Shown one piece after another: positions 23,296 through 33,340 of a DNA stretch of 64,000 bases. The position numbers and the translations under genes were made by a program. Below the pieces are notes generated by a model. That model saw nothing but the letters and a program-made list of their open reading frames with translations, searched no databases and had not been told where the DNA came from. Each line of letters begins with the position of its first letter. The stretch's first letter is position 1. The stretch is from an uncultured Clostridia bacterium (GTDB lineage: Bacteria > Bacillota > Clostridia > TANB77 > CAG-508): NCBI GenBank assembly GCA_934178475.1, contig CAKPQH010000003.1, forward strand, positions 75,379-139,378. Direction: 5' to 3'.

Positions 23296-25413
23296 TTAAT
23301 GTTGCAAGCATCCATCAGGAAGAGTTCCTGTTAAAAAGTATTCTGAATATGTATGTTTACATTTTGAATTAGCTATTTTACCACTATCTGAACATATATT
23401 TACTTTAGTTACACCCTTTGGAATAGTAAATGTTGCATTTGATAATCCTTTATGGATTTTACTCATTGTTCCTGACCATATAAGACCAGCCGGATTTTTT
23501 CCACCAAACTCAATGCTTTCATTTAAATCAAATCCATACCAAGTTGCTGCTGTATAATATGGGGTAAAACCACAAAGCCATCTATCAAAATTATCATTTG
23601 TTGTTCCTGTTTTTGCTGCAACGTCTATTCCTGAAATTGAACAGTAAGTAGCAGTTCCTCTTGAACCTTTAACAGGTTGGGTTAAAAGCTCTTGCAGAAT
23701 ATATGCTACAGATTCAGAAAAAACTCGTCTTGATTTTTGTTTCGAACGCATATATGTTTTTCCAGAAGATGTTACAACACTTTTATAGAATGTTGGTTCT
23801 ATATAAGTACCATTGTTTGCTATTGTGGCATATGCTGCTGAAACTTCTAAAGGTGACATACCTTTGTCTAATCCGCCAAGTGCTAAAGCAAGTGAATTAT
23901 CGTTTTTTGTTAAAGTTGTTATTCCCATTTTTTTCAAATATTTAATGGAAGTTTTAGGTGTTACTTTTTCCATAATTGTAACAAATGGAATGTTTTGTGA
24001 TGTTTCAACTGCTTGCCTTAGTGTTATAGAACCTCTGTAGTCATCATAATCTATAGGAGAATATCCTTCTTCTGAACCATCATCGAAGGTGGTGGCAACA
24101 TCCTCAAACACAGTTGAATTTGTTACAAGTTTTTCTGAAATGGCTGGTACTAAAACAGCAATTGGTTTTACTGATGATCCTGTTTGTCTTGTCATTTGAG
24201 TTGCTCTATTAAATGAGCGAGATTCTGTTTTGGTACCAATTCCACCAACTGATCCTACAACATATCCAGTAGAGTGGTCAATGATTACCATTGCTGTTTG
24301 AGCAGTTGCATGAGAATCTTTTTTTGAATAGATAATATATTTTTTGTTTTTTACTTCATTTTCTATTGCTTTTTGAATATCTGTATTTTGCGTGCTGTGT
24401 ATTGTTAAACCTGCCATGTACAAATAATTTTCTGCAAAGGAAGTTGAAATATGTTTTTGACTAGAAATATCATTAATAAGTTCATTTAATAAAGCGTCTG
24501 CATGGTATGAATATATATTTGAACCAGATGAAGACAAATTCCCTTTTTTGAATTTTAGACCGGTATCAAGGTTTGAAATAGAGGTATTGTATTCATCATT
24601 AGAGATATAATTCAATTCAAGCATTTTATTTAAAACTGTTTTTGTTCTTTTTAGTATTTTTTCTGAATTATCCTTTTCTGAAAATGGGGAATAGGAATTA
24701 GGAGATGTATTTATTCCTGCTATAAAAGCACATTCTTCTAAATTAAGTTCAGAAACCGATTTATTAAAATAATATTTTGCAGCATTTTCTATACCATATA
24801 AATTAGGACCAACATAAATGTGGTTTAGGTAGGAAACTAAAATATCATCTTTATTCATTGTAGATTCAAGAGATAAGGCTAATGCCCATTCTTTAACTTT
24901 TCTTGATATATTTTTTGAATTATCACCTGTTAAATTTTTTACTAATTGTTGTGTTATTGTACTTCCACCAAAAGAAGATTTGCCAAAGCCTTTTACATAG
25001 TTCCAAATAGCACCAGAAGTTCTTTTTATATCAACTCCATGGTGAGAGTAAAACCTTTGATCTTCAATTGCAATATAAGCATTTTTAAGATTGTCTGGTA
25101 TTGATGCAGATTCGATATAAGACGTAATTCTTCCGCTTCCCAAATTTGCTATATTATTACCATCAGTATCCAAAACAGAGGAAGAAGAGTGGTTAGAAAT
25201 CATTTCTTTTGTCATTACATTAAAATTATGAATGTATATTGCTAAATAAATACCATAGTAAATTATAGCCATTACAATAACAATAATAAAAAAAATAATA
25301 ATTTTTGCTTTTAATGACATAGAAGTAGATTCTTCTAGTACTTCATCCGTGTTTTTTAGATTTTTATTTTTTTGATTTTGTTTAATATTATCATCTATTT
25401 TTTTTCTACTCAT
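23296..25413 (-). CDS. Class A penicillin-binding protein (PBP1A type)
   Basis: The 705-residue bifunctional peptidoglycan synthase has an N-terminal cytoplasmic tail and one membrane anchor at ~35-57. The glycosyltransferase domain (GT51) has AIEDQRFYSHHGVD near residue 117 and SFGGSTITQQLVKN near residue 150. The transpeptidase domain has active-site GSSVKP near residue 418, SQN near 480 and KTGTTND near 600. It ends with a short Cys-containing tail. It polymerises and cross-links cell wall at the outer membrane face. ylbJ follows closely on the same strand. Confidence 0.93.
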   Translation of the reverse strand: MSRKKIDDNIKQNQKNKNLKNTDEVLEESTSMSLKAKIIIFFIIVIVMAIIYYGIYLAIYIHNFNVMTKEMISNHSSSSVLDTDGNNIANLGSGRITSYIESASIPDNLKNAYIAIEDQRFYSHHGVDIKRTSGAIWNYVKGFGKSSFGGSTITQQLVKNLTGDNSKNISRKVKEWALALSLESTMNKDDILVSYLNHIYVGPNLYGIENAAKYYFNKSVSELNLEECAFIAGINTSPNSYSPFSEKDNSEKILKRTKTVLNKMLELNYISNDEYNTSISNLDTGLKFKKGNLSSSGSNIYSYHADALLNELINDISSQKHISTSFAENYLYMAGLTIHSTQNTDIQKAIENEVKNKKYIIYSKKDSHATAQTAMVIIDHSTGYVVGSVGGIGTKTESRSFNRATQMTRQTGSSVKPIAVLVPAISEKLVTNSTVFEDVATTFDDGSEEGYSPIDYDDYRGSITLRQAVETSQNIPFVTIMEKVTPKTSIKYLKKMGITTLTKNDNSLALALGGLDKGMSPLEVSAAYATIANNGTYIEPTFYKSVVTSSGKTYMRSKQKSRRVFSESVAYILQELLTQPVKGSRGTATYCSISGIDVAAKTGTTNDNFDRWLCGFTPYYTAATWYGFDLNESIEFGGKNPAGLIWSGTMSKIHKGLSNATFTIPKGVTKVNICSDSGKIANSKCKHTYSEYFLTGTLPDGCLQH

Positions 25414-25545
25414 AATAAAATTTCCTTTTTATTTTTTTCTTATTATATCAGATTTGTTTGACAAAATCTACTGTATTAAATTGTTTAAGATGCGAAAAAA
25501 ATCCCTATAAGATTAAATTCTTATAGGGAATAGAAAAAAGAAAAA

Positions 25546-26793
25546 TTATTTATTTTCTGTTTTTGTTTCTGATTCTTTTTGGCTTTTATTTTTACTCTCT
25601 TTTTTTGGTAATATAAGAGCAAGCATAATTCCAAGTCCGAAGAATCCCATAGCAAAATGTAAAATAAATCCGATTAATGGTATTAATTTTAATAGTTTAT
25701 ATGCAAGTACTAAACCACATATAATTAAGACTTGTTTTAAAGTATCATTGCATTTCCAATTAGTTAGTTTTTCTTTAATAATTTGAGATATTCCTATTAT
25801 TGTGAATTTTGTACATAACATTAATAGTAAAACATATAAAATCATTGTTATAAATGATAGTGATGTAGCGATTTTAGTAAATAATAATGTTATAGCAGCT
25901 ATTGGTGTAAGGAATAGTACTAAAGCACTACTTGAAGCTATAAGACCAACATCGTTTTTTAATAAAGCTCCTGTATTATTAATAGATTTTGGTGCTAACC
26001 ATTTTAATAAGAAGAATATAGCTAGAACTACAACTATATATTTTATAGTTGATAAAATGAAGTCTAGTATTAGATCTTTTGCAGTATAAACATATACATT
26101 TTCATCTGTTTCTTCTTGCATAGTAAAGTTGTTTTTTCCTTCAATGCGAGCTCCTTCTGAGATAGTAGCTCTTTCTTTCGAGGTATAATTGAAGTCACCT
26201 TTTATGTATGTATTGTCTGAAAGAGAAACGGTACCAGCAGAGATATTTGCATTTCTTTCTATAGTACCATTTATTTTTGCTGTTTCAGCAGTAAGAAAGA
26301 TATCTCTCCAAATTGTACTTGTATTACTTTGATTAAATTCTTTACAAACTGAATAGATTGTTGTATCAACAGATCCATCTATTGTAGCTGATTCTGATAT
26401 AGAGTAAAGTGAATTTACATATCCAGTTTCAGAAATAATAAGTTCTTTTGCTAAAACAAATACATTACCATATATAGTTGATGATATAGTAACTTTCCCG
26501 TTACACATGATATAAACATCTCCTGATACATTATAATCAATAATGGTATCTTCATTATTCATAATGTATTGATTGTCTTGAACTAATGAAACATTTTCGT
26601 TAATAACGTTTTTCTCTGAATTTGTAAAAGCATTATCAAGTGAAGTGGTAACAGCAAATGAATCATCAACTTCAGACAAATCTGGTTGTAGGTCTGGTAC
26701 AATTATGTTGGTAGCATTTACAAAAGTAGATAAACCAAGAATTAATTGTAGTAAAATTAGAATAATACTAATTTTCTTTAAAGTGTTTTTCAT
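25546..26793 (-). CDS. Exported bactofilin-like (polymer-forming) protein with C-terminal membrane domain
   Basis: The 415-residue protein starts with a signal peptide (residues ~5-27, ending in VNA), then a repetitive beta-helix-like region at residues ~75-225. There, hydrophobic and Ser/Thr/Gly residues alternate in the style of bactofilins (NVSGDVYIM, GNVFVLAKELI, INGTIERNANI). Four or so membrane segments follow at ~240-400, and a Lys/Glu/Ser tail ends it. A bactofilin-type scaffold outside the cell and linked to the membrane is inferred. The substrate or partner is unknown. AGGAGG precedes the ATG. Confidence 0.7.
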   Translation of the reverse strand: MKNTLKKISIILILLQLILGLSTFVNATNIIVPDLQPDLSEVDDSFAVTTSLDNAFTNSEKNVINENVSLVQDNQYIMNNEDTIIDYNVSGDVYIMCNGKVTISSTIYGNVFVLAKELIISETGYVNSLYSISESATIDGSVDTTIYSVCKEFNQSNTSTIWRDIFLTAETAKINGTIERNANISAGTVSLSDNTYIKGDFNYTSKERATISEGARIEGKNNFTMQEETDENVYVYTAKDLILDFILSTIKYIVVVLAIFFLLKWLAPKSINNTGALLKNDVGLIASSSALVLFLTPIAAITLLFTKIATSLSFITMILYVLLLMLCTKFTIIGISQIIKEKLTNWKCNDTLKQVLIICGLVLAYKLLKLIPLIGFILHFAMGFFGLGIMLALILPKKESKNKSQKESETKTENK

Positions 26794-26846
26794 AATAAAA
26801 TCCTCCTAAAATTTAATTTAATTATAGTTCAAATATATATTTTTTA

Positions 26847-26875
26847 TTGATATTTGTCAATAATTTTGATAAAAT
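26847..26875 (+). promoter_or_regulatory. Promoter of rlmN
   Basis: TTGATA at 26847-26852 and TAAAAT at 26870-26875 are 17 bases apart, 31 bases before the rlmN start. Confidence 0.7.
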
Positions 26876-26905
26876 ATATGTTATTGAAAGGGAAAATATG
26901 TAATT

Positions 26906-27931
26906 ATGAAAAATATAAAAGATTATAATTTAGATGATTTAAAGAAAGAATTTATAGATTTGGGAGAAAAACCTTTTAGGGCAGAACAAGTATTTAAATG
27001 GATATATGAATCTAATGTAATTAGTTTTGATGATATGACAAATCTGTCTTTAGAATTAAGAGAAAAATTGAAGGAAAAATATACATTAGGAGTGTTTAAT
27101 ATATTAAAAAAGCAGATAGCTTCTGATGGCACAATTAAATATTTATTTGATGTATTAGATGGAAATGCTATTGAAACTGTTCTTATGAAATATCATCATG
27201 GATATAGTTTATGTGTTTCTTCTCAAATAGGATGTAAGATGGGGTGCAAATTCTGTGCATCAACAGGAATTGCTTTTATAAGAAATTTAACTTCTGGTGA
27301 GATAGTAGAACAACTTTTAGCTGTAGAAAGAGATCAGAATATTAAAATATCAAACGTTGTATTTATGGGAATTGGCGAACCTATGGATAATTATGATAAT
27401 GTAGTAAGTGCTATAAGAATTATAAATAATCCAAAAGGCATAAATATTGGTGCAAGACATATAAGTATATCAACTAGTGGAGTAGTACCAGGAATATATA
27501 AATTAGCAGAAGAAAATATACAGTGTACACTTTCTATTTCACTTCATGCAACTACAGATGAGCAGAGAAGTAAAATGATGCCAGTAAATAATTTATATAG
27601 CATTGAAGAGCTTTTAAATGCTTGTAAAGATTATATAAAAATGACTAACAGGAGAATTTCTTTTGAATATGCTTTAGCAAAAGATAATAATGATAATTTG
27701 GAAGATGCTAAAAGATTGGTGAAGTTATTAAAAGGTATGATTTGCCATGTTAATTTAATACCTATAAACAAAATTGAAAATGGAAGTTTTGATAAAAGCT
27801 CAAATGAAAATATAATGAAATTTAGGGATTATTTAAATGATCATGGGATAGTTGCTACAATAAGAAGAGAACTTGGATCAGATATAGATGCAGCATGTGG
27901 ACAATTAAGAAGAAAGAACTTAAAAGAATAG
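26906..27931 (+). CDS. rlmN: 23S rRNA / tRNA (adenine-C2)-methyltransferase RlmN
   Basis: Radical-SAM enzyme (341 residues) methylates A2503 of 23S rRNA and A37 of some tRNAs. The 4Fe-4S motif CKMGCKFCAS is at residues ~112-121. SAM-binding GIGEPMDNYDNV lies near residue 153 and the methyl-carrying C-terminal Cys is in DAACGQLRRK near residue 332. The N-terminal EKPFRAEQVFKWIY helix is typical. It is monocistronic between its own promoter and a shared terminator. Confidence 0.96.
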   Translation: MKNIKDYNLDDLKKEFIDLGEKPFRAEQVFKWIYESNVISFDDMTNLSLELREKLKEKYTLGVFNILKKQIASDGTIKYLFDVLDGNAIETVLMKYHHGYSLCVSSQIGCKMGCKFCASTGIAFIRNLTSGEIVEQLLAVERDQNIKISNVVFMGIGEPMDNYDNVVSAIRIINNPKGINIGARHISISTSGVVPGIYKLAEENIQCTLSISLHATTDEQRSKMMPVNNLYSIEELLNACKDYIKMTNRRISFEYALAKDNNDNLEDAKRLVKLLKGMICHVNLIPINKIENGSFDKSSNENIMKFRDYLNDHGIVATIRRELGSDIDAACGQLRRKNLKE

Positions 27932-27942
27932 ATGTAAATAAA

Positions 27943-27987
27943 AAATGAATTGCTAAAAGTAAGATAGCAGTTCATTTCTTGTTTTTT
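27943..27987. terminator. Bidirectional terminator
   Basis: AATGAATTGCTA pairs with TAGCAGTTCATT, flanked by A and T runs. It serves rlmN and the convergent deaminase remnant. Confidence 0.85.
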
Positions 27988-28223
27988 ATAAATGATTTCA
28001 AAGAAGTATATAAAATATAATTAGATAAATCGTATGTTTTTAGATTTTTACATGCAGTTCTTATTGCATTTATTTCAGCGTGTGCAGTTGGATCATTTAA
28101 ACTAAGCACTTGATTATGTCCATCAGCTATTATGTTACTGTTTTTATCAACTATGACTGCTCCGAATGGACCACCTTCATTTGCACGAATTCCATTTTCT
28201 GCATTTTCTTTAGCTCTTGCCAT
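27972..28223 (-). pseudogene. Truncated nucleoside (guanine-type) deaminase
   Basis: The 83-residue frame has the first half of a CDA-fold deaminase: ARAKENAENGI, NEGGPFGAVIVD and the zinc-binding catalytic DPTAHAEINAIR near residue 47. The frame then reaches ILYTS, where the family would continue with a Pro-Cys-x-x-Cys zinc site. Instead it reads LKSFIKNKK and stops. Two of the three zinc ligands and the C-terminal half are missing (usual length about 150), so the product cannot be an active deaminase. Confidence 0.8.
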
Positions 28224-28319
28224 AAACTTGTTCTTATTTTATCAATCCCTTTGTATAAGATAAAAACAATATAACATATTAAGATAAATAATTCAATTAA
28301 AAGCTTTATAGTTTTTTGG

Positions 28320-29675
28320 TTATTGGTTTGGAAAATTCTTTTCTATTTTTAGTAGTACAGTTAAACTTAAAATGAAGTTTAAAATTTCACTTAAGAAAAT
28401 AGATACAATATAACCTTTGATACCAAGAAAAGGTACACAAAAATATATAAAAGATGTGGTAACAACAAGATCTATAATATTAATAAACATTGATTTTGTT
28501 TGAGCATCTATACCTTTTAAAATGTTATCAATAATAATATCGATATAAATGAAAGGTATAATCAAAGAAAAAATTTTTATAAAGTTTCCAATGTAGATAT
28601 TTTTATAAATAATAATACCAATTTTAGTGCCAAAATTCCAAAAGGAAATATTTATAATACATGAAAAAATAAATGTTAATATAATTAATTTGTGAGTGTA
28701 TTTTTTTATTTTAGAGTAATCCTTTTTGGCATAGTATGTAGAAAATTCAGGGATAAACAGATTGGCAAATATACCTAAAAATATTGCGGGGAACATAATA
28801 ATAGGAAGGGCCATTCCAGATATTATTCCATAGTCGCTAAAAGATTTCGCACAATCTAATCCGCTTCTTTCCAAACTATATGGAATGAGTGATTGTTTTA
28901 TTGTTGAGATTCCTGAACGTAAATATGATGTTAGAGCAATAGGAATAAGTATTCTATATATTTTTTTGTTAACATTAAAAGAGAATGTAGACTTTTTTAT
29001 TAATTTATATTTTTTATTAAAACTTATTTTTAAATTAAAAAAGTATGCAAAAAATAAATATATAAAAGAAATGATTTCAGAAAATACATCCCCTAATATT
29101 AATGCATAACATATATCGTTTATACTGTTTAAGTTTGTATATCTTAAGTATATATATGTAAATATAATTTTAGATAATTGTTCTATGAAGCTTCCAATTA
29201 CATTAGTTTTAACTTTTTTTATTGCCATGAAATAACCATTTATTGAAGATGACATTGCGATAAGTGGAAGAGCAATACTAATTAGATATATAATATTATT
29301 TTGTATTTTATTATGTATGCAATAAAATGATATAAATTTTGAATTTATACAAAAAAATATCCCAGTAACTATTCCAGAGATAAGACCTATTACTGTACAT
29401 TTTATGGATGTCTTTTTAGCAGAATCGATTTTTCCAAGAGCAATTTCTTCTGCAACAATTTTCATGCAAGTTATATTTAAACCAGCAGAAGCTAAAGTTA
29501 TACCAAACATATATGTTGTCATAATAAGTCCAAAAACACCAAGTGCTTCAGATGATATTTTATTAGAAATATATATATTAAATATCATTTTTATAAGTTG
29601 TAAAACAAAAGAACTACTTAGTACGATTGTGAAATTAATAAAAAATGTTTTTAATTTATTCAAAGATATCACCAT
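28320..29675 (-). CDS. SpoVB-like polysaccharide/lipid flippase (MATE/MVF superfamily)
   Basis: The 451-residue protein has about 12-14 membrane segments. Its N-terminus (FVLQLIKMIFNIYISNKISSEALGVFGL, here given in part as NKISSEALGVFGL), the SAGLNITCMKIVAEE block near residue 65 and the SLIPYSLERSG loop near residue 285 resemble stage V sporulation protein B and related Wzx-like exporters. SpoVB moves lipid-linked precursors for spore cortex. The neighbour ytxC on the same strand supports sporulation expression. SpoVB versus another polysaccharide exporter cannot be settled by eye. Confidence 0.75.
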   Translation of the reverse strand: MVISLNKLKTFFINFTIVLSSSFVLQLIKMIFNIYISNKISSEALGVFGLIMTTYMFGITLASAGLNITCMKIVAEEIALGKIDSAKKTSIKCTVIGLISGIVTGIFFCINSKFISFYCIHNKIQNNIIYLISIALPLIAMSSSINGYFMAIKKVKTNVIGSFIEQLSKIIFTYIYLRYTNLNSINDICYALILGDVFSEIISFIYLFFAYFFNLKISFNKKYKLIKKSTFSFNVNKKIYRILIPIALTSYLRSGISTIKQSLIPYSLERSGLDCAKSFSDYGIISGMALPIIMFPAIFLGIFANLFIPEFSTYYAKKDYSKIKKYTHKLIILTFIFSCIINISFWNFGTKIGIIIYKNIYIGNFIKIFSLIIPFIYIDIIIDNILKGIDAQTKSMFINIIDLVVTTSFIYFCVPFLGIKGYIVSIFLSEILNFILSLTVLLKIEKNFPNQ

Positions 29676-29702
29676 TTAAAGTATATTAGAAAAAGATATA
29701 AA

Positions 29703-29744
29703 AAGAACTTTGAATCTCTGCCTGAGAAATCAAAGCTCTTTTCT
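29703..29744 (-). terminator. Hairpin at the end of ytxC
   Basis: On the minus strand AGAGCTTTGA pairs with TCAAAGTTCT and is followed by TTTTTAT. The ytxC stop codon lies inside the 5' arm. Confidence 0.7.
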
Positions 29745-30569
29745 TAAATTTTTGTTTTTATATAAATTACATATCGAACAATTTTCACAAAGTTCAATTC
29801 TGTTTTCAAATATAAGTATTAATGTAGTTATAAATTCATCTATTTTATTATTAATTAAATGAATATGAATTTTTTTAGGTATTAATGAAAGTAAAGTATT
29901 TAATACATAGTCATTTGAAGAAAAACTTATATCAGATAAAAATTTTGCATTAAACATATCTGTATTAATTGGGATAGAGTTATTGCTTTGGTCTAATAAT
30001 ATTGATTTTGTTGGAGAATATATTAAGTGTACAAGTTCTGTCTGACTTTTTTCGGAATTTATATATAATTTAAGTAAAGATATAAACTCTGTATACTCTT
30101 TTTCGATTAAAAAATCATTTACTTTTTTATCTATTTTATTTGATAATAAACTAATATAGTCTTTTAATCTAAATGTTATGAATCCATCAAGTACAATACT
30201 TTTGTTTGACATTATATAGTTATAAAAACCATCAGAAACAATATTTTTTTTATCTTTATATGTTGTATATTTATTAATTGTGTTTAAAATTAAATTTAAT
30301 TCTTCAAAGTTGAAATAAAAATAATCATGGTAAAGGATTCTTTTTATTATATTTTTTTCGTAAACATCTATTACTAGATTTGAAAGTATATCAGAAATAT
30401 TATAAAAAAACAACGGTGGACAATTTCCGGTATAATGAATAATTATATTTGTGTATATTTTGAATTTTAAACAAGAAAATTTTATATTATTTATTTCTAT
30501 GTTATTTAGTTTATCTAGTAGATATTCTATTGCATCATTATTGTTTGTTTTTATACATATTGACTTCAT
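29730..30569 (-). CDS. ytxC: Putative sporulation protein YtxC
   Basis: The 279-residue soluble protein matches the YtxC pattern: VLDGFITFRLKDYISLL near residue 130, the FLIEKEYTEFISLLKLYI helix, and the C-terminal FENRIELCENCSICN with a small Cys cluster. YtxC is known as a sporulation-associated protein without a defined reaction. AGGAGG on the minus strand supports ATG 30569. It precedes the SpoVB-like gene. Confidence 0.8.
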   Translation of the reverse strand: MKSICIKTNNNDAIEYLLDKLNNIEINNIKFSCLKFKIYTNIIIHYTGNCPPLFFYNISDILSNLVIDVYEKNIIKRILYHDYFYFNFEELNLILNTINKYTTYKDKKNIVSDGFYNYIMSNKSIVLDGFITFRLKDYISLLSNKIDKKVNDFLIEKEYTEFISLLKLYINSEKSQTELVHLIYSPTKSILLDQSNNSIPINTDMFNAKFLSDISFSSNDYVLNTLLSLIPKKIHIHLINNKIDEFITTLILIFENRIELCENCSICNLYKNKNLRKEL

Positions 30570-30749
30570 TTCGAATAAAAATCCTCCTTTTATCTTGAAT
30601 TAGTATCTACTAAATTAATCAAACTATACATTATCTTATGCGGAGTTTATTTTTGTGTGAAAGGTTACTGAGGTTTGAAATTAATTTTGTTTTTTATTAA
30701 AAAGAAAAGATGATGAATAAATAATAATTGTAAGATAAATAATAAAAAA

Positions 30750-31778
30750 TACTTATCAGAAGCTGAAGGAGATGAAAATGCAAAAGTTATAAAGTATAAT
30801 GGAAGAAATTACCTAGTATCAGATGATGGAACATTAAAACAAGTAACATGGTATGTAACAATAAATTCTGAAGGAAGATATGTGGTGACAAATGGGAAAA
30901 AGGAAACGGAAAAAGTAGAAATTCCATTAGGAACAACAATAAATTATGATCCATATACAGGTGTAGAAAGTTCAAAACTTACAGCGACAACAGAAACTGA
31001 AAAAACAGGAAAAGATACTCAAACGTATACAATATCAAATAATGAAGCGCAAAAATTAATATGGCAAGTGTTTGGAACAGATGATGATGGAAATATTTTA
31101 ATAATGCCAACAACAAATGCAAAAGATCCTACAGGGGCAACACAGTATATGGCAATGGGAAACACAGATCCAACAATAGCAAGAAATGCAGGGCAATATG
31201 CAGCAGAGGAAGTAAATAGAATATGCTCAATATATGGATATGGAAAGGGAGCAAAATCAGCAAGAAGTATGCAGATTCAAGATATAGATAAATTAACAGA
31301 ATTTGATAAGACAACATATCAACCAAAACTGGTAAATGGCTATGGACATAATGTAACATATAGTATAAATGAAACAGATGGAAATGTGTATTGTAGTTGG
31401 TCAGGAACAACGGGGCCTCAAAAAACAAGTTATAAAAAATTAGCATATTTAAAAGGAAATGAATGGATATCTTTAGAAAAAGGACAATCTGTAACAATAA
31501 CGGGTAATTTTTATGGTTATAGAGGGAGTAAATGATTTGATTACTAAAAATACTCTAAATCAATCTTATCGGCTTACTTCCTCTTATGTTATGACACTTT
31601 CAGGATGTCTTTTTTATGGAATACCTGTTGTAAGTAATTTTAGTGTAAGTGGATGTAGCTTTTTTTTATTCATATGGTTTTGAAAATGACAGTATTTCTG
31701 GAATTCGTCCTGCTGTTTCTCTTAAGCCTGATGTTAATCTTAGTGATTCAGGAGACGGTACTTTGAATATAAATTAAA
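30750..31778 (+). pseudogene. Broken prepilin-like gene (N-terminus lost, two frameshifts)
   Basis: Open sequence from about 30717 to 31535 encodes YLSEAEGDENAKVI, then NNEAQKLIWQVFGTDDDGN, and SARSMQIQDIDKLTEF. This is the globular layout of clostridial prepilin-like proteins, but no start codon or prepilin signal is present upstream. After the stop at 31533 the protein continues in a second frame (TLNQSYRLTSSYVMTLSGC). After an 8-T run at 31660 it continues in a third frame (SISGIRPAVSLKPDVNL to the stop), which is the usual C-terminal signature of this family. It is a third, inactive relative of the prepilin-like proteins at 17985 and 20056, without a Hint domain. Confidence 0.75.
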
Positions 31779-31802
31779 CAATATGTAATATCAATTTTCA
31801 TA

Positions 31803-31841
31803 ATGAGCAAAGGTAGTATTAATACTGCTTTTGTTTTTTTG
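31803..31841 (+). terminator. Intrinsic terminator
   Basis: CAAAGGTAGTA pairs with TACTGCTTTTG across TTAA, followed by T7. Confidence 0.8.
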
Positions 31842-31953
31842 GTAGAAATAAGTTACCAAAATAGCATGGAAAAATTGGCAAAAAACATTTCTAAATATGT
31901 ATTATATGATAAGATATCAAATATAAAAATAAAATAAGGAAAGAGGGAATGTG

Positions 31954-33327
31954 ATGAGGAAAACAAAAATATTATCAACGTTTATAATTTGCTTATTAGC
32001 ATGTTTGCTGTTTTCGATGCAAGTAAGTAATGTTTATGCAAAAACTAAAAATGAGGTAATATTAAATTTTAAGGGAGGAATCATTCATGATGGTTATGTA
32101 GAATATAGCAAGAAAGCAAAATTACAATTATTCAAAGGCGAGGATTTAGTTACTAATATTTCAAATAACATGGTAATTGATTTAAACGAAGCAGAGTACA
32201 AGTTTGTAATTGAAGAAATTGAAGATTCAAGTATTCTTGGTGCTAATACATCTATAAAATTAAAAATTAATAATTGGTATTATCCTATTATAGCAATAAA
32301 TGAAACTAAATCTACATTCAAATTAGATTCAAGTAAATTTAATGATAAATTAGATATTGAATTCGAAAGAAAAAATATTGCTTTTAACCAAACAATTAAA
32401 AATATTTATAATGATATATCATCAAAAGGTGTAATTGATTTAACTAATGGGAAAGAATATGTAATAGATTTTTCTAAAACTGATGAGTTAACAGAAGGAT
32501 TAAAATCATTTGCAGATTTAGATAAAACACTATATTACCAAATATTCAATGAAAGTTTATTAGTAACAGACAATGAAAGTGTAGCTGTTATAAAGATAGT
32601 TGGAAATAGGTCAGAAAATAAAGCAATACTAACTGCGGTAAATGTTGGAACTAAAAAAAGCGAAGTTTTTAAAGGATTTCATATGCAATATACAGGTTCT
32701 GCATTGGATTTTGATGACCCTGATGGTGGAATTTTACTTGAAACAAGATATGATTATTATACTAGATGTACGTATGAATTCACATTTCAATATGTAAAAG
32801 AAGATACTGAATCAAAAGAGTATGAATTTATCGAAGGTGCTAATCAAATATATACAGTTGATGAATCAAAAGATGCAACATTTAGAGTTGATGCAGACTA
32901 TAGTTTATTTGCAAATAAAGTGTATATAGATGATAATTTAGTAGATAATGAAAATTATGATTCAAAGTCAGGAAGTACAATAGTTACTTTAAAAGATAGC
33001 TATTTAAAAACATTATCTGTTGGAAGACATACTTTAAAAGTTGCTTTTTCAAATGGAAAAAATGCTATAACTTATTTTGAGATAAAAGCGAAACAACAAG
33101 ATAAAAATATAGAAGATAATAAAAATACAGAAAATACTAAAAATGAAGAAAAACAAGAAAATAACAATTTAACCAACAATGATATTCAAAAAGATAATAC
33201 AAATGCAAATCCAAAAACAGGTGATAATGTTATAGTATATGCTATATTGTTTGCAATTGCACTAATAGGAACAATTACATTAATAATAGTTAATAATACA
33301 AAAAGAAAAAAATTAAGAAAATATTAA
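31954..33327 (+). CDS. Secreted cell-wall-anchored protein with NPKTG sorting signal
   Basis: The 457-residue protein has a signal peptide (residues ~5-30, ending VYA). A large extracellular part of unrecognised fold follows, then a Lys/Asn/Glu-rich linker at ~385-415. It ends in a sorting signal: NPKTGDN, a 20-residue hydrophobic segment and a KRKKLRKY tail. NPKTG is an LPXTG-like sortase motif. ATG 31954 is preferred over the preceding GTG because AAGAGGGA lies 6 bases upstream. The next gene carries the same signal and starts 13 bases later, so both may be made together. Confidence 0.75.
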   Translation: MRKTKILSTFIICLLACLLFSMQVSNVYAKTKNEVILNFKGGIIHDGYVEYSKKAKLQLFKGEDLVTNISNNMVIDLNEAEYKFVIEEIEDSSILGANTSIKLKINNWYYPIIAINETKSTFKLDSSKFNDKLDIEFERKNIAFNQTIKNIYNDISSKGVIDLTNGKEYVIDFSKTDELTEGLKSFADLDKTLYYQIFNESLLVTDNESVAVIKIVGNRSENKAILTAVNVGTKKSEVFKGFHMQYTGSALDFDDPDGGILLETRYDYYTRCTYEFTFQYVKEDTESKEYEFIEGANQIYTVDESKDATFRVDADYSLFANKVYIDDNLVDNENYDSKSGSTIVTLKDSYLKTLSVGRHTLKVAFSNGKNAITYFEIKAKQQDKNIEDNKNTENTKNEEKQENNNLTNNDIQKDNTNANPKTGDNVIVYAILFAIALIGTITLIIVNNTKRKKLRKY

Positions 33328-33340
33328 GGAGGAAAAGAAA

